This document shows, in pieces, positions 36,600 to 47,134 of a stretch of 64,000 nt of DNA. This DNA comes from Spinactinospora alkalitolerans (GTDB taxonomy: Bacteria; Actinomycetota; Actinomycetes; Streptosporangiales; Streptosporangiaceae), in NCBI RefSeq assembly GCF_013408795.1, contig NZ_JACCCC010000001.1, positions 2,108,001 through 2,172,000 on the forward strand, given 5' to 3'. Under the pieces are notes generated by a model, which made no database searches, was not told the DNA's origin, and saw only the letters and a program-made list of their open reading frames with translations. The position numbers and the translations under genes are program-made. Each line of letters opens with the position of its first letter. The stretch's first letter is position 1.

Positions 36600-36874
36600 C
36601 CGGGGCCACGCCGGAGGTGGATCGCTTGTATTGATTTGCAGTACGCTGTTCACCGTCCGCGAGAACCAAGCGGGCAGTGGTTACAGCAGTACGGCAGTGT
36701 TCCTCGCCGCCGGGCGGGCGGAGAGCCGCGTAAGCGGGTTGAAGAAACGCCTGTTGGAGACCTGGTAAGACCAGCTTGGACAGTGGCTTGGGTTGTTGAA
36801 GCAGGAACCCGTTGGAAGCCGTAGTTACGGCAGGCCAGAAATCTCCGGCTGTTCACGCCGAAGAGGACGTCAAG
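36600..36874 (+). mobile_element. Probable decayed 3' end of an IS200/IS605 (TnpB) element with omega-RNA-like tail
   Basis: Within a 493-bp gene-free gap (36536-37028). The segment ending GTTGTTGAAGCAGGAACCC, then ATCTCCGGC, a short loop, GCCG and AAGAGGACGTCAA (to about 36873), has the layout of the guide-RNA 3' end that follows tnpB in actinobacterial IS605 elements, as I remember them. Upstream, one frame (36643-36771) could encode a TnpB-like tail containing NQAGSGYSST and ends in TAA just before it. No tnpB or tnpA body is present. It may supply the region upstream of the DedA gene. Confidence 0.45.
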
Positions 36875-37028
36875 ATGAAACCGCCCCACGAACGCGGTCT
36901 GCGGCTCCGGTCGCCGCGTGGCATCCGTGCCCGGCGGCCGGAGCTTCTCTGGTCTTTTTCGGCCCGTCGCCGTTGTGGAGACCGTTGCCCCCCTGCCCCT
37001 TTCGGCCACCGAGAGAACTAAGAGGACC

Positions 37029-37838
37029 ATGGGACCTGTGGACTGGTCTGTATCGCTCGCCGCGAGCACCGAGAACGCCCCGATCGATCCATCGGAAGGC
37101 TACGAGGGCTTCATCGGATGGGTGCTCGGCCTGATGACCGACCTCGGCGAGGTGGGCGTCGGCCTCGCGCTGCTCATCGAGACCTTCTTCCCCCCGATGC
37201 CCAGTGAGGCGGTGCTCCCCGGCGCCGGCTTCCTGGCCTACGACGGCCACATGAACCTCTGGCTGGCCATCCTCGCCGCCACGCTGGGCGCACTGGTCGG
37301 CGGCTGGGGCTTCTACGCCATGGGTGCGATGCTCGGGCGCGAGCGCACCAAGTGGATCGTCGAGAAGATGCCGCTGCTGGAGGTCGAGGACTTCTACAAG
37401 TGCGAGCGCATCTTCGCCAAGTGGGGCGGGATGGCCGTACTGGTGGGGCGGTGCGTCCCCATGGTGCGCAGCTTCATCTCGATCCCGGCCGGCATCGAGC
37501 GGATGTCGTTCTGGAGGTTCACGCTCTACACGTTCGTCGGCAGCGCCGTGTGGAACTCGCTGTGGATCGGCCTCGGCTTCGCTTTCGGTCCGGCCATCAA
37601 GCCCCTGCTGGAGGAGTTCAGCGGCATCCTCAGCAGCGCCGTCGTCGCGATCGTCGCGCTGCTGCTGCTCTGGTTCGTCGCCGTCCGGGTGCGCAAGCTG
37701 ATCCGGATCCGCCGCGGCCTGGAGCCCCTCCCCGCCGAATCCGCGACGCCGGAGCCGCTGGTCGGCGGTTCCACGGCCCCTGAGCCGACCGCTCCCGTCA
37801 CGGGGGAGTCGCACTCCCCGCGGCACCGGCTGGACTGA
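37029..37838 (+). CDS. DedA-family membrane protein
   Basis: 269 residues with about five hydrophobic segments. DedA signatures are visible: FFPPMPSEAVLPGAGFLAYDG (with the conserved acidic residue), GRCVPMVRSFISIPAGIERM (Arg-containing motif) and GSAVWNSLWIGLGFAFG. The family includes undecaprenyl-phosphate and phospholipid flippases. Proximity to the convergent pssA/psd genes for phospholipid synthesis fits a lipid role. AGAGGA precedes the ATG. The C-terminal tail (about 235-269) is Pro/Glu-rich and non-conserved. Confidence 0.9.
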   Translation: MGPVDWSVSLAASTENAPIDPSEGYEGFIGWVLGLMTDLGEVGVGLALLIETFFPPMPSEAVLPGAGFLAYDGHMNLWLAILAATLGALVGGWGFYAMGAMLGRERTKWIVEKMPLLEVEDFYKCERIFAKWGGMAVLVGRCVPMVRSFISIPAGIERMSFWRFTLYTFVGSAVWNSLWIGLGFAFGPAIKPLLEEFSGILSSAVVAIVALLLLWFVAVRVRKLIRIRRGLEPLPAESATPEPLVGGSTAPEPTAPVTGESHSPRHRLD

Positions 37839-37907
37839 TCCGCGCGCCGCGGCCGCGGCGCAGCGGAAGCGTGCAGGCACGGCGCGGACGGGGAACGAGG
37901 AAAAGGC

Positions 37908-37942
37908 AAGAGGGGGCGCACCCGCCGGGTGCGCCCCCTCTT
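37908..37942. terminator. Strong hairpin, first of two
   Basis: Perfect 16-bp stem (AAGAGGGGGCGCACCC, 37908-37923; complement 37927-37942) with 3-nt loop, ends in CTCTT; terminates dedA. Confidence 0.85.
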
Positions 37943-37946
37943 CGCC

Positions 37947-37994
37947 GTCCGAGTTCCCTCCCGGGCGGCGCACCGCCCGGGAGGGAACTCGGAC
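37947..37994. terminator. Strong hairpin, second of two
   Basis: Perfect 22-bp stem (37947-37968 with 37973-37994) and CGCA loop, 1 bp from the pssA stop codon; terminates pssA/psd from the other direction. Confidence 0.85.
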
Positions 37995-37995
37995 C

Positions 37996-38841
37996 TCAGC
38001 CCTCCTGGACCGACGGCAGGGGAAGATCGTCCCCGTCGCCGCCCTGGTCATGGCGCCGCGTCACCAGGACGTAGAACGGGATGGTCAGGATCAGCACCAG
38101 GACGAGGCTGGAGCCGGAGTAGAGCAGGGCGTCGCCGGCGGGGGCGTCGACCGCCCACGCGGCCAGGCACCCCACGCTGCCCAGGATCCAGGCCAGCACG
38201 GCGAAGGCGAGCCGGCCGCGCGGCTTGGGGTACTCCACCCGGCTGATCATGAGCCAGGCGATGACCAGGATCATGGCCGCGCCCGCGTACACGGGGGGAT
38301 CGAGCAGCACGACGGTGATGACGGCCATCGCCCCGAACGGGCTCGGCAGTCCGGTGAAGTACTCCTCGCCCGGCGCCTGGCAGGAGAACCGCGCCAGGCG
38401 CACCACCACGGCCAGCAGCACCGCGGCGGCGGCGATGATCGGCAGCACCCCGCCGTTGTCCGGGGCCAGCGTGCCCCAGGCGACGACGAAGAACGCCGGT
38501 GCGAAGCCGAAGCTGATCACGTCGGCCAGGTTGTCGAGCTCGGCGCCCATGCCGCTGCCGCCGAGCTTGCGCGCCACCCGGCCGTCGAACAGGTCGCAGG
38601 CGGCCGCGATCAGCAGCAGGATGACCGCGACGGCCATGTCGGCCCGATGCAGCGGGCCGACATGGCCGGCCGAGATCTGACCGACCTGGGCCGCGGCCAG
38701 TTGCCAGACGGCCATGAAGCCGCACAGCGCGTTGCCGAGCGTGAAGTAGTCGGCGAGCACGAGTCGCAACCGGGGCGCCGCGTCGTCGCCGTGCGCCAGG
38801 CCGGCGAATCCCTGGTCAGTCGCTGTCAAGGCGCGTTTCAC
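37996..38841 (-). CDS. pssA: CDP-diacylglycerol-serine O-phosphatidyltransferase
   Basis: 281 residues, multi-helix membrane enzyme making phosphatidylserine. The CDP-alcohol phosphotransferase motif is complete: DLFDGRVAR, eight residues, then G-x3-D-x3-D in GAELDNLADVISFG. I chose the GTG at 38841, which overlaps the psd 3' end by 26 bp; a longer upstream frame exists but runs inside psd. The product feeds Psd, giving phosphatidylethanolamine. Confidence 0.9.
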   Translation of the reverse strand: MKRALTATDQGFAGLAHGDDAAPRLRLVLADYFTLGNALCGFMAVWQLAAAQVGQISAGHVGPLHRADMAVAVILLLIAAACDLFDGRVARKLGGSGMGAELDNLADVISFGFAPAFFVVAWGTLAPDNGGVLPIIAAAAVLLAVVVRLARFSCQAPGEEYFTGLPSPFGAMAVITVVLLDPPVYAGAAMILVIAWLMISRVEYPKPRGRLAFAVLAWILGSVGCLAAWAVDAPAGDALLYSGSSLVLVLILTIPFYVLVTRRHDQGGDGDDLPLPSVQEG

Positions 38842-39469
38842 CGGCCCGGACTTTCTGCCCGACCTCGACGGCCGGGGTGATCCCGGCGGGAAGGTAGACG
38901 TCGACGCGCGAGCCGAACCGGATGAGGCCGATCCTCTCCCCCTGCTCCACCTTCTGCCCGACCTCGCGATACGGGACGATGCGGCGGACCATCGCCCCCG
39001 CGATCTGGATGACCGTAACCTCGCCGATCTCGGTGTCGAAGGTCCAGATGACACGTTCATTCCGTTCGCTGTCCTTGTCAAAAGCCGGTCGAAAGCCCCC
39101 TGGCCGGTGCTCCACCCCGGTCACCACGCCCGCCAGGGGTGCCCGGTTCACGTGGACGTTGAGAGGGTTCATGAAGACCGCCACCCGGATCCTGCCATCG
39201 GGCTGGGGGTCGATGCTCTGCACGACACCGTCGGCGGAGGAGATCACGCGGCCGCTGGCCGGTCCGCGGTCGGGGTCGCGGAAGAACCACGCCATTCCCG
39301 CGGCCAGCCCGACCGCGGGAACGGCCAGGGTCTTGCGCAGGCGCGAGCCGCGGCCGGCGAGTACGGCGGCCCCTGCGATCGCGCACGCGGGTACCAGCCA
39401 GGGGGCCGAGCCGCGGGCCATGCGCACGCGCGGCCGGGAAGGGGCGACAGGATGATGATCGTCGGTCAT
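38816..39469 (-). CDS. psd: Phosphatidylserine decarboxylase
   Basis: 217 residues, short (archaeal/actinobacterial-type) proenzyme. One hydrophobic N-terminal region occupies about 22-62, then FMNPLNVHVNRAPLAG (catalytic His region) and the self-cleavage site in IRFGSRVDVYLP, where FGS replaces the E. coli LGST; Ser becomes the pyruvoyl group. It is upstream of and overlapping pssA, the expected enzyme pair of phosphatidylethanolamine synthesis. Confidence 0.92.
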   Translation of the reverse strand: MTDDHHPVAPSRPRVRMARGSAPWLVPACAIAGAAVLAGRGSRLRKTLAVPAVGLAAGMAWFFRDPDRGPASGRVISSADGVVQSIDPQPDGRIRVAVFMNPLNVHVNRAPLAGVVTGVEHRPGGFRPAFDKDSERNERVIWTFDTEIGEVTVIQIAGAMVRRIVPYREVGQKVEQGERIGLIRFGSRVDVYLPAGITPAVEVGQKVRAGETRLDSD

Positions 39470-39504
39470 TGGGAGCTTTCGTCGAGAGGCCTTGCGGCGG
39501 AAAA

Positions 39505-39554
39505 CCTGCGGGTCCGGGCACGCGGGTGCCCGGAACGCATCGGGAGCCCGCAGG
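39505..39554. repeat. Nested hairpin in the msrB-psd gap
   Basis: Outer arms CCTGCGGG (39505-39512) and CCCGCAGG (39547-39554) enclose a second hairpin CCGGGCAC (39514-39521) / GTGCCCGG (39526-39533). It may terminate msrB. Confidence 0.5.
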
Positions 39555-39614
39555 ACGATCGTGTCGCGTCCGGTTCAAGGGAGATCGGCCTTGGCCACCC
39601 GATGAAGGGCGATG

Positions 39615-40037
39615 CTATGCCACGGGATGCTCCGGCTCCAAGGTCAAGGCTATGGAGTTGATGCAGTACCGGTCGTCGGTGGGGGTGGAATAGCCCTCCC
39701 CGTGGAAGACGTGGCCGAGATGGGATCGGCAGCGGGCGCAGCGGACCTCGGTGCGTATCATGCCAAGGGTTCTGTCTTCGTGCAGGGTTACCGCCGAACT
39801 GTCGGCCGGATCATAGAAGCTCGGCCACCCGCAGTGCGACTCGAACTTCTCGGCCGAGCGGAACAGCTCCGCCCCGCAGGCGCGGCACCGGTAGACGCCG
39901 ACGGACGTCGCCGAGACGTACTCACCGCTCCACGGCTGCTCCGTGGCCCCCTGGCGGAGCACCGCGTACTCCTGGGAGCTCAGCCGCTCCCGCCATTCCT
40001 CCTCGGTCCTGTGGACCGACCCCGTTGTTTCGTCCAT
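39615..40037 (-). CDS. msrB: Peptide-methionine (R)-S-oxide reductase
   Basis: 140 residues from the ATG at 40037. Reduces the R-sulfoxide of methionine in proteins. Zinc-binding CRACGAEL (about residues 50-57) and CARCRSHLGHVF (about 97-108), substrate block ESHCGWPSF, and the catalytic Cys in RYCINSIALTL near the C-terminus. Cytoplasmic (no signal peptide). An upstream extension is open but non-conserved. Confidence 0.93.
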   Translation of the reverse strand: MDETTGSVHRTEEEWRERLSSQEYAVLRQGATEQPWSGEYVSATSVGVYRCRACGAELFRSAEKFESHCGWPSFYDPADSSAVTLHEDRTLGMIRTEVRCARCRSHLGHVFHGEGYSTPTDDRYCINSIALTLEPEHPVA

Positions 40038-40152
40038 GTATGGGACGCTACCCCGATTCCTCCCGACGTGCCCGTCACCACGGCGGCCGAAGACGATCAC
40101 CCGGAGTGGAACGGTCTCATGCCCTCTGTGTTCATTTCTTTACAAGTGAGAA

Positions 40153-40177
40153 GTTCGTTCCTCGAATCAAGGGGTAC
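40153..40177 (+). promoter_or_regulatory. Candidate SigB/SigF-type stress promoter
   Basis: GTTC (40153-40156), 15 bp, GGGTAC (40172-40177), 34 bp before the membrane-protein start. The Streptomyces SigB / mycobacterial SigF consensus is GTTT-N14-17-GGGTAC/T. Confidence 0.4.
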
Positions 40178-40210
40178 GGACCTGGCGAAGGCTAGAACCG
40201 GCCGGGAGAA

Positions 40211-40666
40211 ATGACGATGCTCGTTTCGTATCGACAGCCGATGGGTTATCGACAACCGGTGCGCGTGAGCCTGGCCCACTACGGCCTCCTGTGGCTGGGG
40301 TACCACCTCGGCCATCTCAGGAGCCGGACCCGTCCCGCGGAGGAGACCGTCCGGGGTGCGGCGCTGCGAATCTGCGGCGCCGCGACCGCGACGGCGTCCT
40401 TCGTGCTCGCCGGTGTGGATCGGGTGCGCCCGAGGCCGCTCGGTGACGGTGCGCTGCTGCTACTGGCGGCGCTCACCGGCATCGGCGCGCTGGCCGTCGC
40501 CGGTCCGCTGGGGATCGCCCTGGCGCACTGGATGATGACCTCGCCGGACGCCGCCCCGCCCATGGGCGCGGTCGTGGTCGTGGGCGTGGCGCTGCTCGGG
40601 CTGCTGTACCTGGTGTTCGCCTCGAAGGGCGGTCGCCGCGTCAGCCGGGAGAACGCGGACGGGTAG
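40211..40666 (+). CDS. Small membrane protein, possibly stress-induced
   Basis: 151 residues with about three hydrophobic helices (around residues 50-70, 80-105 and 115-138), ending FASKGGRRVSRENADG. The N-terminus repeats SYRQPMGYRQP. GGGAGAA lies before the ATG. I do not recognise a family. A SigB-like promoter is placed just upstream and a strong hairpin just downstream, so it is monocistronic. Confidence 0.7.
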   Translation: MTMLVSYRQPMGYRQPVRVSLAHYGLLWLGYHLGHLRSRTRPAEETVRGAALRICGAATATASFVLAGVDRVRPRPLGDGALLLLAALTGIGALAVAGPLGIALAHWMMTSPDAAPPMGAVVVVGVALLGLLYLVFASKGGRRVSRENADG

Positions 40667-40692
40667 CGGTCACGCGCACCCCCCGGCTCGCG

Positions 40693-40727
40693 GCGGCGGG
40701 CCGGGGCCGTCCTCCCCGGCCCGCCGC
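40693..40727. terminator. Terminator hairpin
   Basis: Perfect 14-bp stem (GCGGCGGGCCGGGG 40693-40706; complement 40714-40727), 7-nt loop, followed by TT. Confidence 0.8.
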
Positions 40728-40894
40728 TTGGGCCCCTCCCTCATGGCGGCGCACGACGATCGGCGCGCGTCCGAAGAGCACGGGAGAGCTCTCTAGAGAA
40801 TCCGCTCTCTTATATCGACACAGAACCGCCGAAGAGTCAACCGGTATACAGCCAAATGTCCACTTTTTCGCGCGAGCGGACGGGGCGCCGCGGG

Positions 40895-41644
40895 TCAGGC
40901 GTCGAAGTCGTACTGCAGGATGTAGGCCGATCCGTCCAGTGTCATCTCGTTGAGCTCGACGGCGCGGTGGTCCGACGTCAGCGCGGTGCGCATGACGTCG
41001 AGAACGGGGGTCCCCGCGCTCAGTGCGAGCTCCTCCACCTCGGCGGGGGAGGGCATGCGCACCCGGATCTCCTCGGTGAAATGGGCGGGGGCGTGGCCCA
41101 GTTCGGCGAGGCGGGCGTAGATGCCGCCGGGGCCGGTGTCGGCCTCGGCGATCGCGGTGCCGGCGGCGAGCTTGGCGGGGAGGTAGGAGGTGGCGAGCTG
41201 CATGGGGCGGTCGTCGAGGAGGTAGCGGCGCCGCCGCACCACCACCCGTTCCTGCTCGGGCAGGTCCAGGGCGCGGGCCACGTGCTCGGGCGCCGCGGTC
41301 TCGCGCACGGTGATGTTGTCGGCGGCGAAGGCGCGATCGGCGGTGTCGGCCTGCCAGATGGCCCGGCCGCCGCCCCACAGTTCGCGGGAGAGGCGCCGCG
41401 GACCGTGCCGGCGCAGCGGCCGGAAGGTGCGCACGTAGACGCCCGAGCCGCGCACGGCCACCACGATCCCCTCGTTGATGAGCACGGACAGGGCCTGGCG
41501 GGCCGTCGCCCTGGCGACCCCGTACCGCTTCATCAGGTCGTTCTCGCCCGGTACCCGGTCGCCGTCGGAGAGCTCTCCTGAGGCGATCGCGGACCGCAAC
41601 GCCTCGGCGATCTCACGGTAGACCGGCGGAGAGGGGTCTCTCAT
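40895..41644 (-). CDS. GntR-family regulator with UTRA ligand domain
   Basis: 249 residues from the ATG at 41644 (MRDPSPPVY), which has GAGG upstream; another ATG at 41680 is in frame without a ribosome site. The N-terminal winged helix contains VPGENDLMKRYGVARATARQALSVLINEGIV (read in two pieces: VPGENDLMKRYGV and ARATARQALSVL). The UTRA domain fills the rest, with QLATSYLPAKLAAGT and LNEMTLDGSAYILQYDF. HutC subfamily; these sense small metabolites. The target is not evident; neighbouring genes are not clearly related. Confidence 0.88.
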   Translation of the reverse strand: MRDPSPPVYREIAEALRSAIASGELSDGDRVPGENDLMKRYGVARATARQALSVLINEGIVVAVRGSGVYVRTFRPLRRHGPRRLSRELWGGGRAIWQADTADRAFAADNITVRETAAPEHVARALDLPEQERVVVRRRRYLLDDRPMQLATSYLPAKLAAGTAIAEADTGPGGIYARLAELGHAPAHFTEEIRVRMPSPAEVEELALSAGTPVLDVMRTALTSDHRAVELNEMTLDGSAYILQYDFDA

Positions 41645-41965
41645 GTCGCCTCGGTTTTCGGACGTCGGCACTGCGTTCATCCTCTCGCCCGGACTGCGCG
41701 GTCGCACGAATTGAGTTGTCCTGCCGCGGTGCCCCGCGGTGCGGCCTCTGCGCTGTTTCGGAGTGAAAAGCGGATTGCTTCATTTTTCACCCTGCGATGC
41801 CGTTGCCGCCACTGCTGGACCCACACAGCGGGTATGTCCGGTTGCAGGAGCTTTATGCATGGTTAATGTGCAGCCGAATCCGGCCCCGTGGGGCGTGATC
41901 CATCCCGTGATGTGCGGATCCGTGCCCGCGCCGGCCGTCCGATATGGCCTGATCCGGTCGTTCGA
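41645..41965. other. Gene-free spacer between GntR and RibD-like genes
   Basis: 321 bp. Short frames here lack ribosome sites and coding bias. I see no hairpin or recognisable promoter. Confidence 0.35.
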
Positions 41966-42730
41966 TCAGCTTCGTACGTAGCGCACGAAAAGCGACTCCT
42001 CCGACTCCAGCAGGTGGCCGATGCGCAGCGACCGGGAGTGCGAGGGAGCCTCGCCGGCCACGATGCGGGACGCGGCCGGGCCCAGAAGGTGCGGGCTGAC
42101 CGTCAGGCAGAGCTCGTCCAGCACGCCGTCGGCCGCCAGTTCGGCGAGCAGGTGCGGGCCGCCCTCGGTGAGCACCCGGTACAGGCCCCGCTCGGCCAGG
42201 GCCGCCATGGCCGCCTCGGGCTGCACGGAATCCTCCCCGGCCACGACGACGTCGGCGTGCTCGGCCGCCGCCGCGCGCCGCTCGGGCGGGGCGCAGGCGG
42301 TGGTGAGGACGATCGTGCGCGCGTCCGGCGGCGCGCCCGCCAGGAGCTCGGGGTGCACGTTGAGGGTCCGGGTGACCACGGCGATGGGCGGGGTCTCGGA
42401 GCGGCCCGCCCGCAGCCCCCGCCAGACCTCGCGCGGGCGCACCGGGCGGTAGCCCTCGATCCTCGCGGTCCCGGCGCCGGTCAGCACGACGTCGGCCAGC
42501 GCGCGCAGCACGCCCATGACGGCGCGGTCGGCGGGCGAGGACAGCTCAGCCGTGCGCCCCGAAGGGCCCCACGCCCCGCCGTCGGCACTGGCGACCATGT
42601 TGGCGCGCAGCCAGGGGCGGCGAAGGTCGCCCGGGTAGGCGTAGGCGGCGGCCAGGTCGGCCTCGCCGCCGGGATCGGGCAGCAGTCGGCGGAAGCGCGG
42701 TGCCGGGGACGCGGCGGTATCGGAACTCAT
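41966..42730 (-). CDS. RibD C-terminal-like (pyrimidine) reductase
   Basis: 254 residues of the dihydrofolate-reductase-fold RibD_C family. Visible are LRANMVASADGGAWG (N-terminal strand and substrate-binding region), VLTGAGTARIEGY (NADPH binding) and VLTEGGPHLLAELAADGVLDEL. Stand-alone members are called pyrimidine reductases and occur widely in actinobacteria apart from riboflavin genes. The true substrate is uncertain. Confidence 0.85.
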   Translation of the reverse strand: MSSDTAASPAPRFRRLLPDPGGEADLAAAYAYPGDLRRPWLRANMVASADGGAWGPSGRTAELSSPADRAVMGVLRALADVVLTGAGTARIEGYRPVRPREVWRGLRAGRSETPPIAVVTRTLNVHPELLAGAPPDARTIVLTTACAPPERRAAAAEHADVVVAGEDSVQPEAAMAALAERGLYRVLTEGGPHLLAELAADGVLDELCLTVSPHLLGPAASRIVAGEAPSHSRSLRIGHLLESEESLFVRYVRS

Positions 42731-42778
42731 GATCCCCGAGGGTAGCCGGGCGACCCGCGGCGGGAACGCGGCCCTCGG

Positions 42779-44896
<2,118 letters not shown>

Positions 44897-45311
44897 GTGC
44901 GTCGCTATCTCTTTCCTCCGCGTGCATGACGTGATGGTTGTTCCGCCATGGCCCCGTCAGTATTCACGATCGGCGGGATCGACATCGGATCGTGCCCGCT
45001 TCGCAGGTGAAACCGGTGATATGCGCGCGACCGGAACCGGCTCGCCGACCGTCGGCGAACCGGTCCCGCGGGCGGCCGGGAGTCTGGATCGTCGATGAGG
45101 GAGGACGGGGACTGATTTTCCGGCCCTGCTTGGTCTTTGCGGGCCTGGTGGGGCTGTTGCCGGGCGCGAGGCCTCCGGCGAAGCGAGAGGCCGCGGGAAC
45201 ACGGCCGCTCAAGGCCCCGGCCGTCTGTGGCGCGCTGACGGCGGCCTTCCCAGGCCATGCGGCGGTGAACGAAAGGATCGCGGCCACAGCCCTCCAACTC
45301 CCATCAGCACA
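44897..45311. other. 415-bp gene-free spacer between glgX and aidB
   Basis: No supported gene. It contains the 29-bp palindrome listed separately and, at about 45110-45300, a stretch with patchy composition (ATTTTCCGGCC, GTCTTTGCGGGCC) that does not look like the neighbouring coding DNA. It may be a dispersed intergenic element. Confidence 0.35.
45036..45064. terminator. 29-bp near-perfect palindrome (terminator or operator)
   Basis: ACCGG-C-TCGCCGAC, one central base, then GTCGGCGA-A-CCGGT (one mismatched pair). It lies between aidB's stop and the glgX start. Confidence 0.55.
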
Positions 45312-46946
45312 CTAGGTCCGCGGGCGGCAGCGGTCCAGGACGGCCTCGGTGTCCACGCCGCGCGGCAGGGTGCCGAAGGCGCGTCCCCCTTCACCGCCGA
45401 GGCGCGAGGCGGTGAAGGCGTCGGCCACGGCCGCCGGGGCGTGCCGTACCAGCAGGGACGCCTGCAGGCACAGCGCCATCAGCTCCACCACGGAGCGGGC
45501 GCGGTACTCGGCGGCGTCGAGGTCGCCCAGCTCGGTGTGCAGCCGCTTGACGGCGGCGTCGAGGCGGTGGTCGGCGCCCTGGCTCAGGGCCAGCTCGGCG
45601 AAGAGCGCCTCCACGCAGACCGGCTCCTTGGCCATCGCGCGCAGCACGTCCAGCGCCGCGACGTTGCCCGATCCCTCCCAGATGGAGTTGAGCGGCGACT
45701 CGCGGAACAGCCGGGGCATCCCCGACTCCTCCACGTAGCCGTTGCCGCCCAGGCACTCCAGGGCCTCGGCGGCGTGCGCGGGCTGGCGCTTGGTCACCCA
45801 GTACTTCCCCGCGGCCACCGCCAGGCGGCGGAACGCCGCCTCGGACTCGTCGCCGCGCACGGCCCGGTCGGCCGCGCCGGCCAGCCGCAGCATGAGCGCC
45901 GTCGCGGCCTCGGACTCCAGCGCGAGGTCGGCCAGCACGTTGCGCATCAGCGGCGCGTCGATCAGCGCCCCGCCGAACGCCTGCCGCAGGCTCGCGTGGT
46001 GCACCGCCTGGACCAGCCCGGCGCGCATCCCCGCGGCGGAGCCGATGACGCAGTCGAGCCGGGTGCCGTTGACCATCTCGATGATGGTGCGCACCCCGCG
46101 CCCGGGCTCGCCGACGGGCCAGGCCAGCGCCCCGTCGTACTCCAGCTCGGCCGAGGCGTTGGAGCGGTTGCCCAGCTTGTCCTTGAGGCGCTGGATGGAC
46201 AGCGCGTTGCGGGTGCCGTCCTCCAGGACCCGCGGCACCAGGAAGCAGGACAGCCCTTCGGGCGCCTGGGCGAGAGTGAGGAAGAGGTCGCCCATGGGCG
46301 CCGAGGTGAACCACTTGTGTCCGGTCAGCCGGTGCGCGCCGTCGGGGCCGCCCGGCACGGCGCGGGTGGTGTTGGCGCGCACGTCGGAGCCGCCCTGCTT
46401 CTCCGTCATCGACATTCCGGCCAGCAGGCCCCGCTTGGCCAGGGGCGGGCGCAGCCCGAAGTCGTAGGTGCGCGAGGTGAGCAGCGGCTCGTAGCGGGCC
46501 GCGAGCTCGGGGGAGTGGCGCAGGGCCGGCACCACGGCGTAGGTCATCGACATCGGGCAGCCGTGCCCGGCCTCCACCTGGCTCCACACGTAGAACTTGG
46601 CGGCCCGGGCCACGTGTGCGCCGGCCCTCTCGTCGGCCCAGGGCGCGGCGTGCAGGCCGTGGGAGACCGCGGTGTCGGTGAGGACGTGCCAGGCGGGGTG
46701 GAAGTCGACCTCATCCACACGGTGGCCGTAGCGGTCGTGGGTGCGCAGCACCGGCTCGTTGGCGTTGGCCTGCTCGCCCCAGCCGCGCGCCGGGGCGCCG
46801 CCGGCCAGCCTGCCGAGCTCGTGCAGCTCCTCACCGGCCCAGCCGCCGCCCTCGCGCTCCAGCCCCTCGGTCAGCGCGGGCTCGGCGGCGACGTCGTGGT
46901 CCTCCAGCGGGGTCGGCTGGTTGAACACCTCGTGCGTGGGAGGCAT
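45312..46946 (-). CDS. aidB: AidB-like acyl-CoA dehydrogenase
   Basis: 544 residues from the ATG at 46946, close to E. coli AidB in length and in sequence from the start (THEVFNQPTPL). Shared blocks include FHPAWH, AGMSMTEKQGGSDVRANTTRA, RLTGHKWFTSAPMGD, LKDKLGNRSNAS and NSIWEGSGNVAALDVLRAM. FAD-binding acyl-CoA dehydrogenase fold; the E. coli protein belongs to the adaptive response to alkylation and binds DNA. Physiological substrate here is unknown. Confidence 0.93.
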   Translation of the reverse strand: MPPTHEVFNQPTPLEDHDVAAEPALTEGLEREGGGWAGEELHELGRLAGGAPARGWGEQANANEPVLRTHDRYGHRVDEVDFHPAWHVLTDTAVSHGLHAAPWADERAGAHVARAAKFYVWSQVEAGHGCPMSMTYAVVPALRHSPELAARYEPLLTSRTYDFGLRPPLAKRGLLAGMSMTEKQGGSDVRANTTRAVPGGPDGAHRLTGHKWFTSAPMGDLFLTLAQAPEGLSCFLVPRVLEDGTRNALSIQRLKDKLGNRSNASAELEYDGALAWPVGEPGRGVRTIIEMVNGTRLDCVIGSAAGMRAGLVQAVHHASLRQAFGGALIDAPLMRNVLADLALESEAATALMLRLAGAADRAVRGDESEAAFRRLAVAAGKYWVTKRQPAHAAEALECLGGNGYVEESGMPRLFRESPLNSIWEGSGNVAALDVLRAMAKEPVCVEALFAELALSQGADHRLDAAVKRLHTELGDLDAAEYRARSVVELMALCLQASLLVRHAPAAVADAFTASRLGGEGGRAFGTLPRGVDTEAVLDRCRPRT

Positions 46947-47134
46947 GGGCGGCGACTTCCCTTCGGGCGGGCGGCGGGTCCGCCCCAGCGTAACCCGGCC
47001 ACCCACTCAAGAACTGAAGTCAATTCACTTTTGTGTGCCCGCTCGCACCGTGAACGGCCGTCGGCGCGGGGCGACGCGCGGAAAAGAGCACCGCCCGCCC
47101 TCGTCGCGGAGGGCGGGCGGTGCGGGAACGGGGG

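Noticed and set aside
39615-40037. msrB as part of the Met-rich lipoprotein system
   Set aside because: MsrB is cytoplasmic here and lies 35 kb away; no shared promoter element was found.
41739-41981. 80-codon plus-strand frame between GntR and RibD-like genes
   Set aside because: No ribosome site, composition not like coding DNA, overlaps the end of the RibD-like gene.
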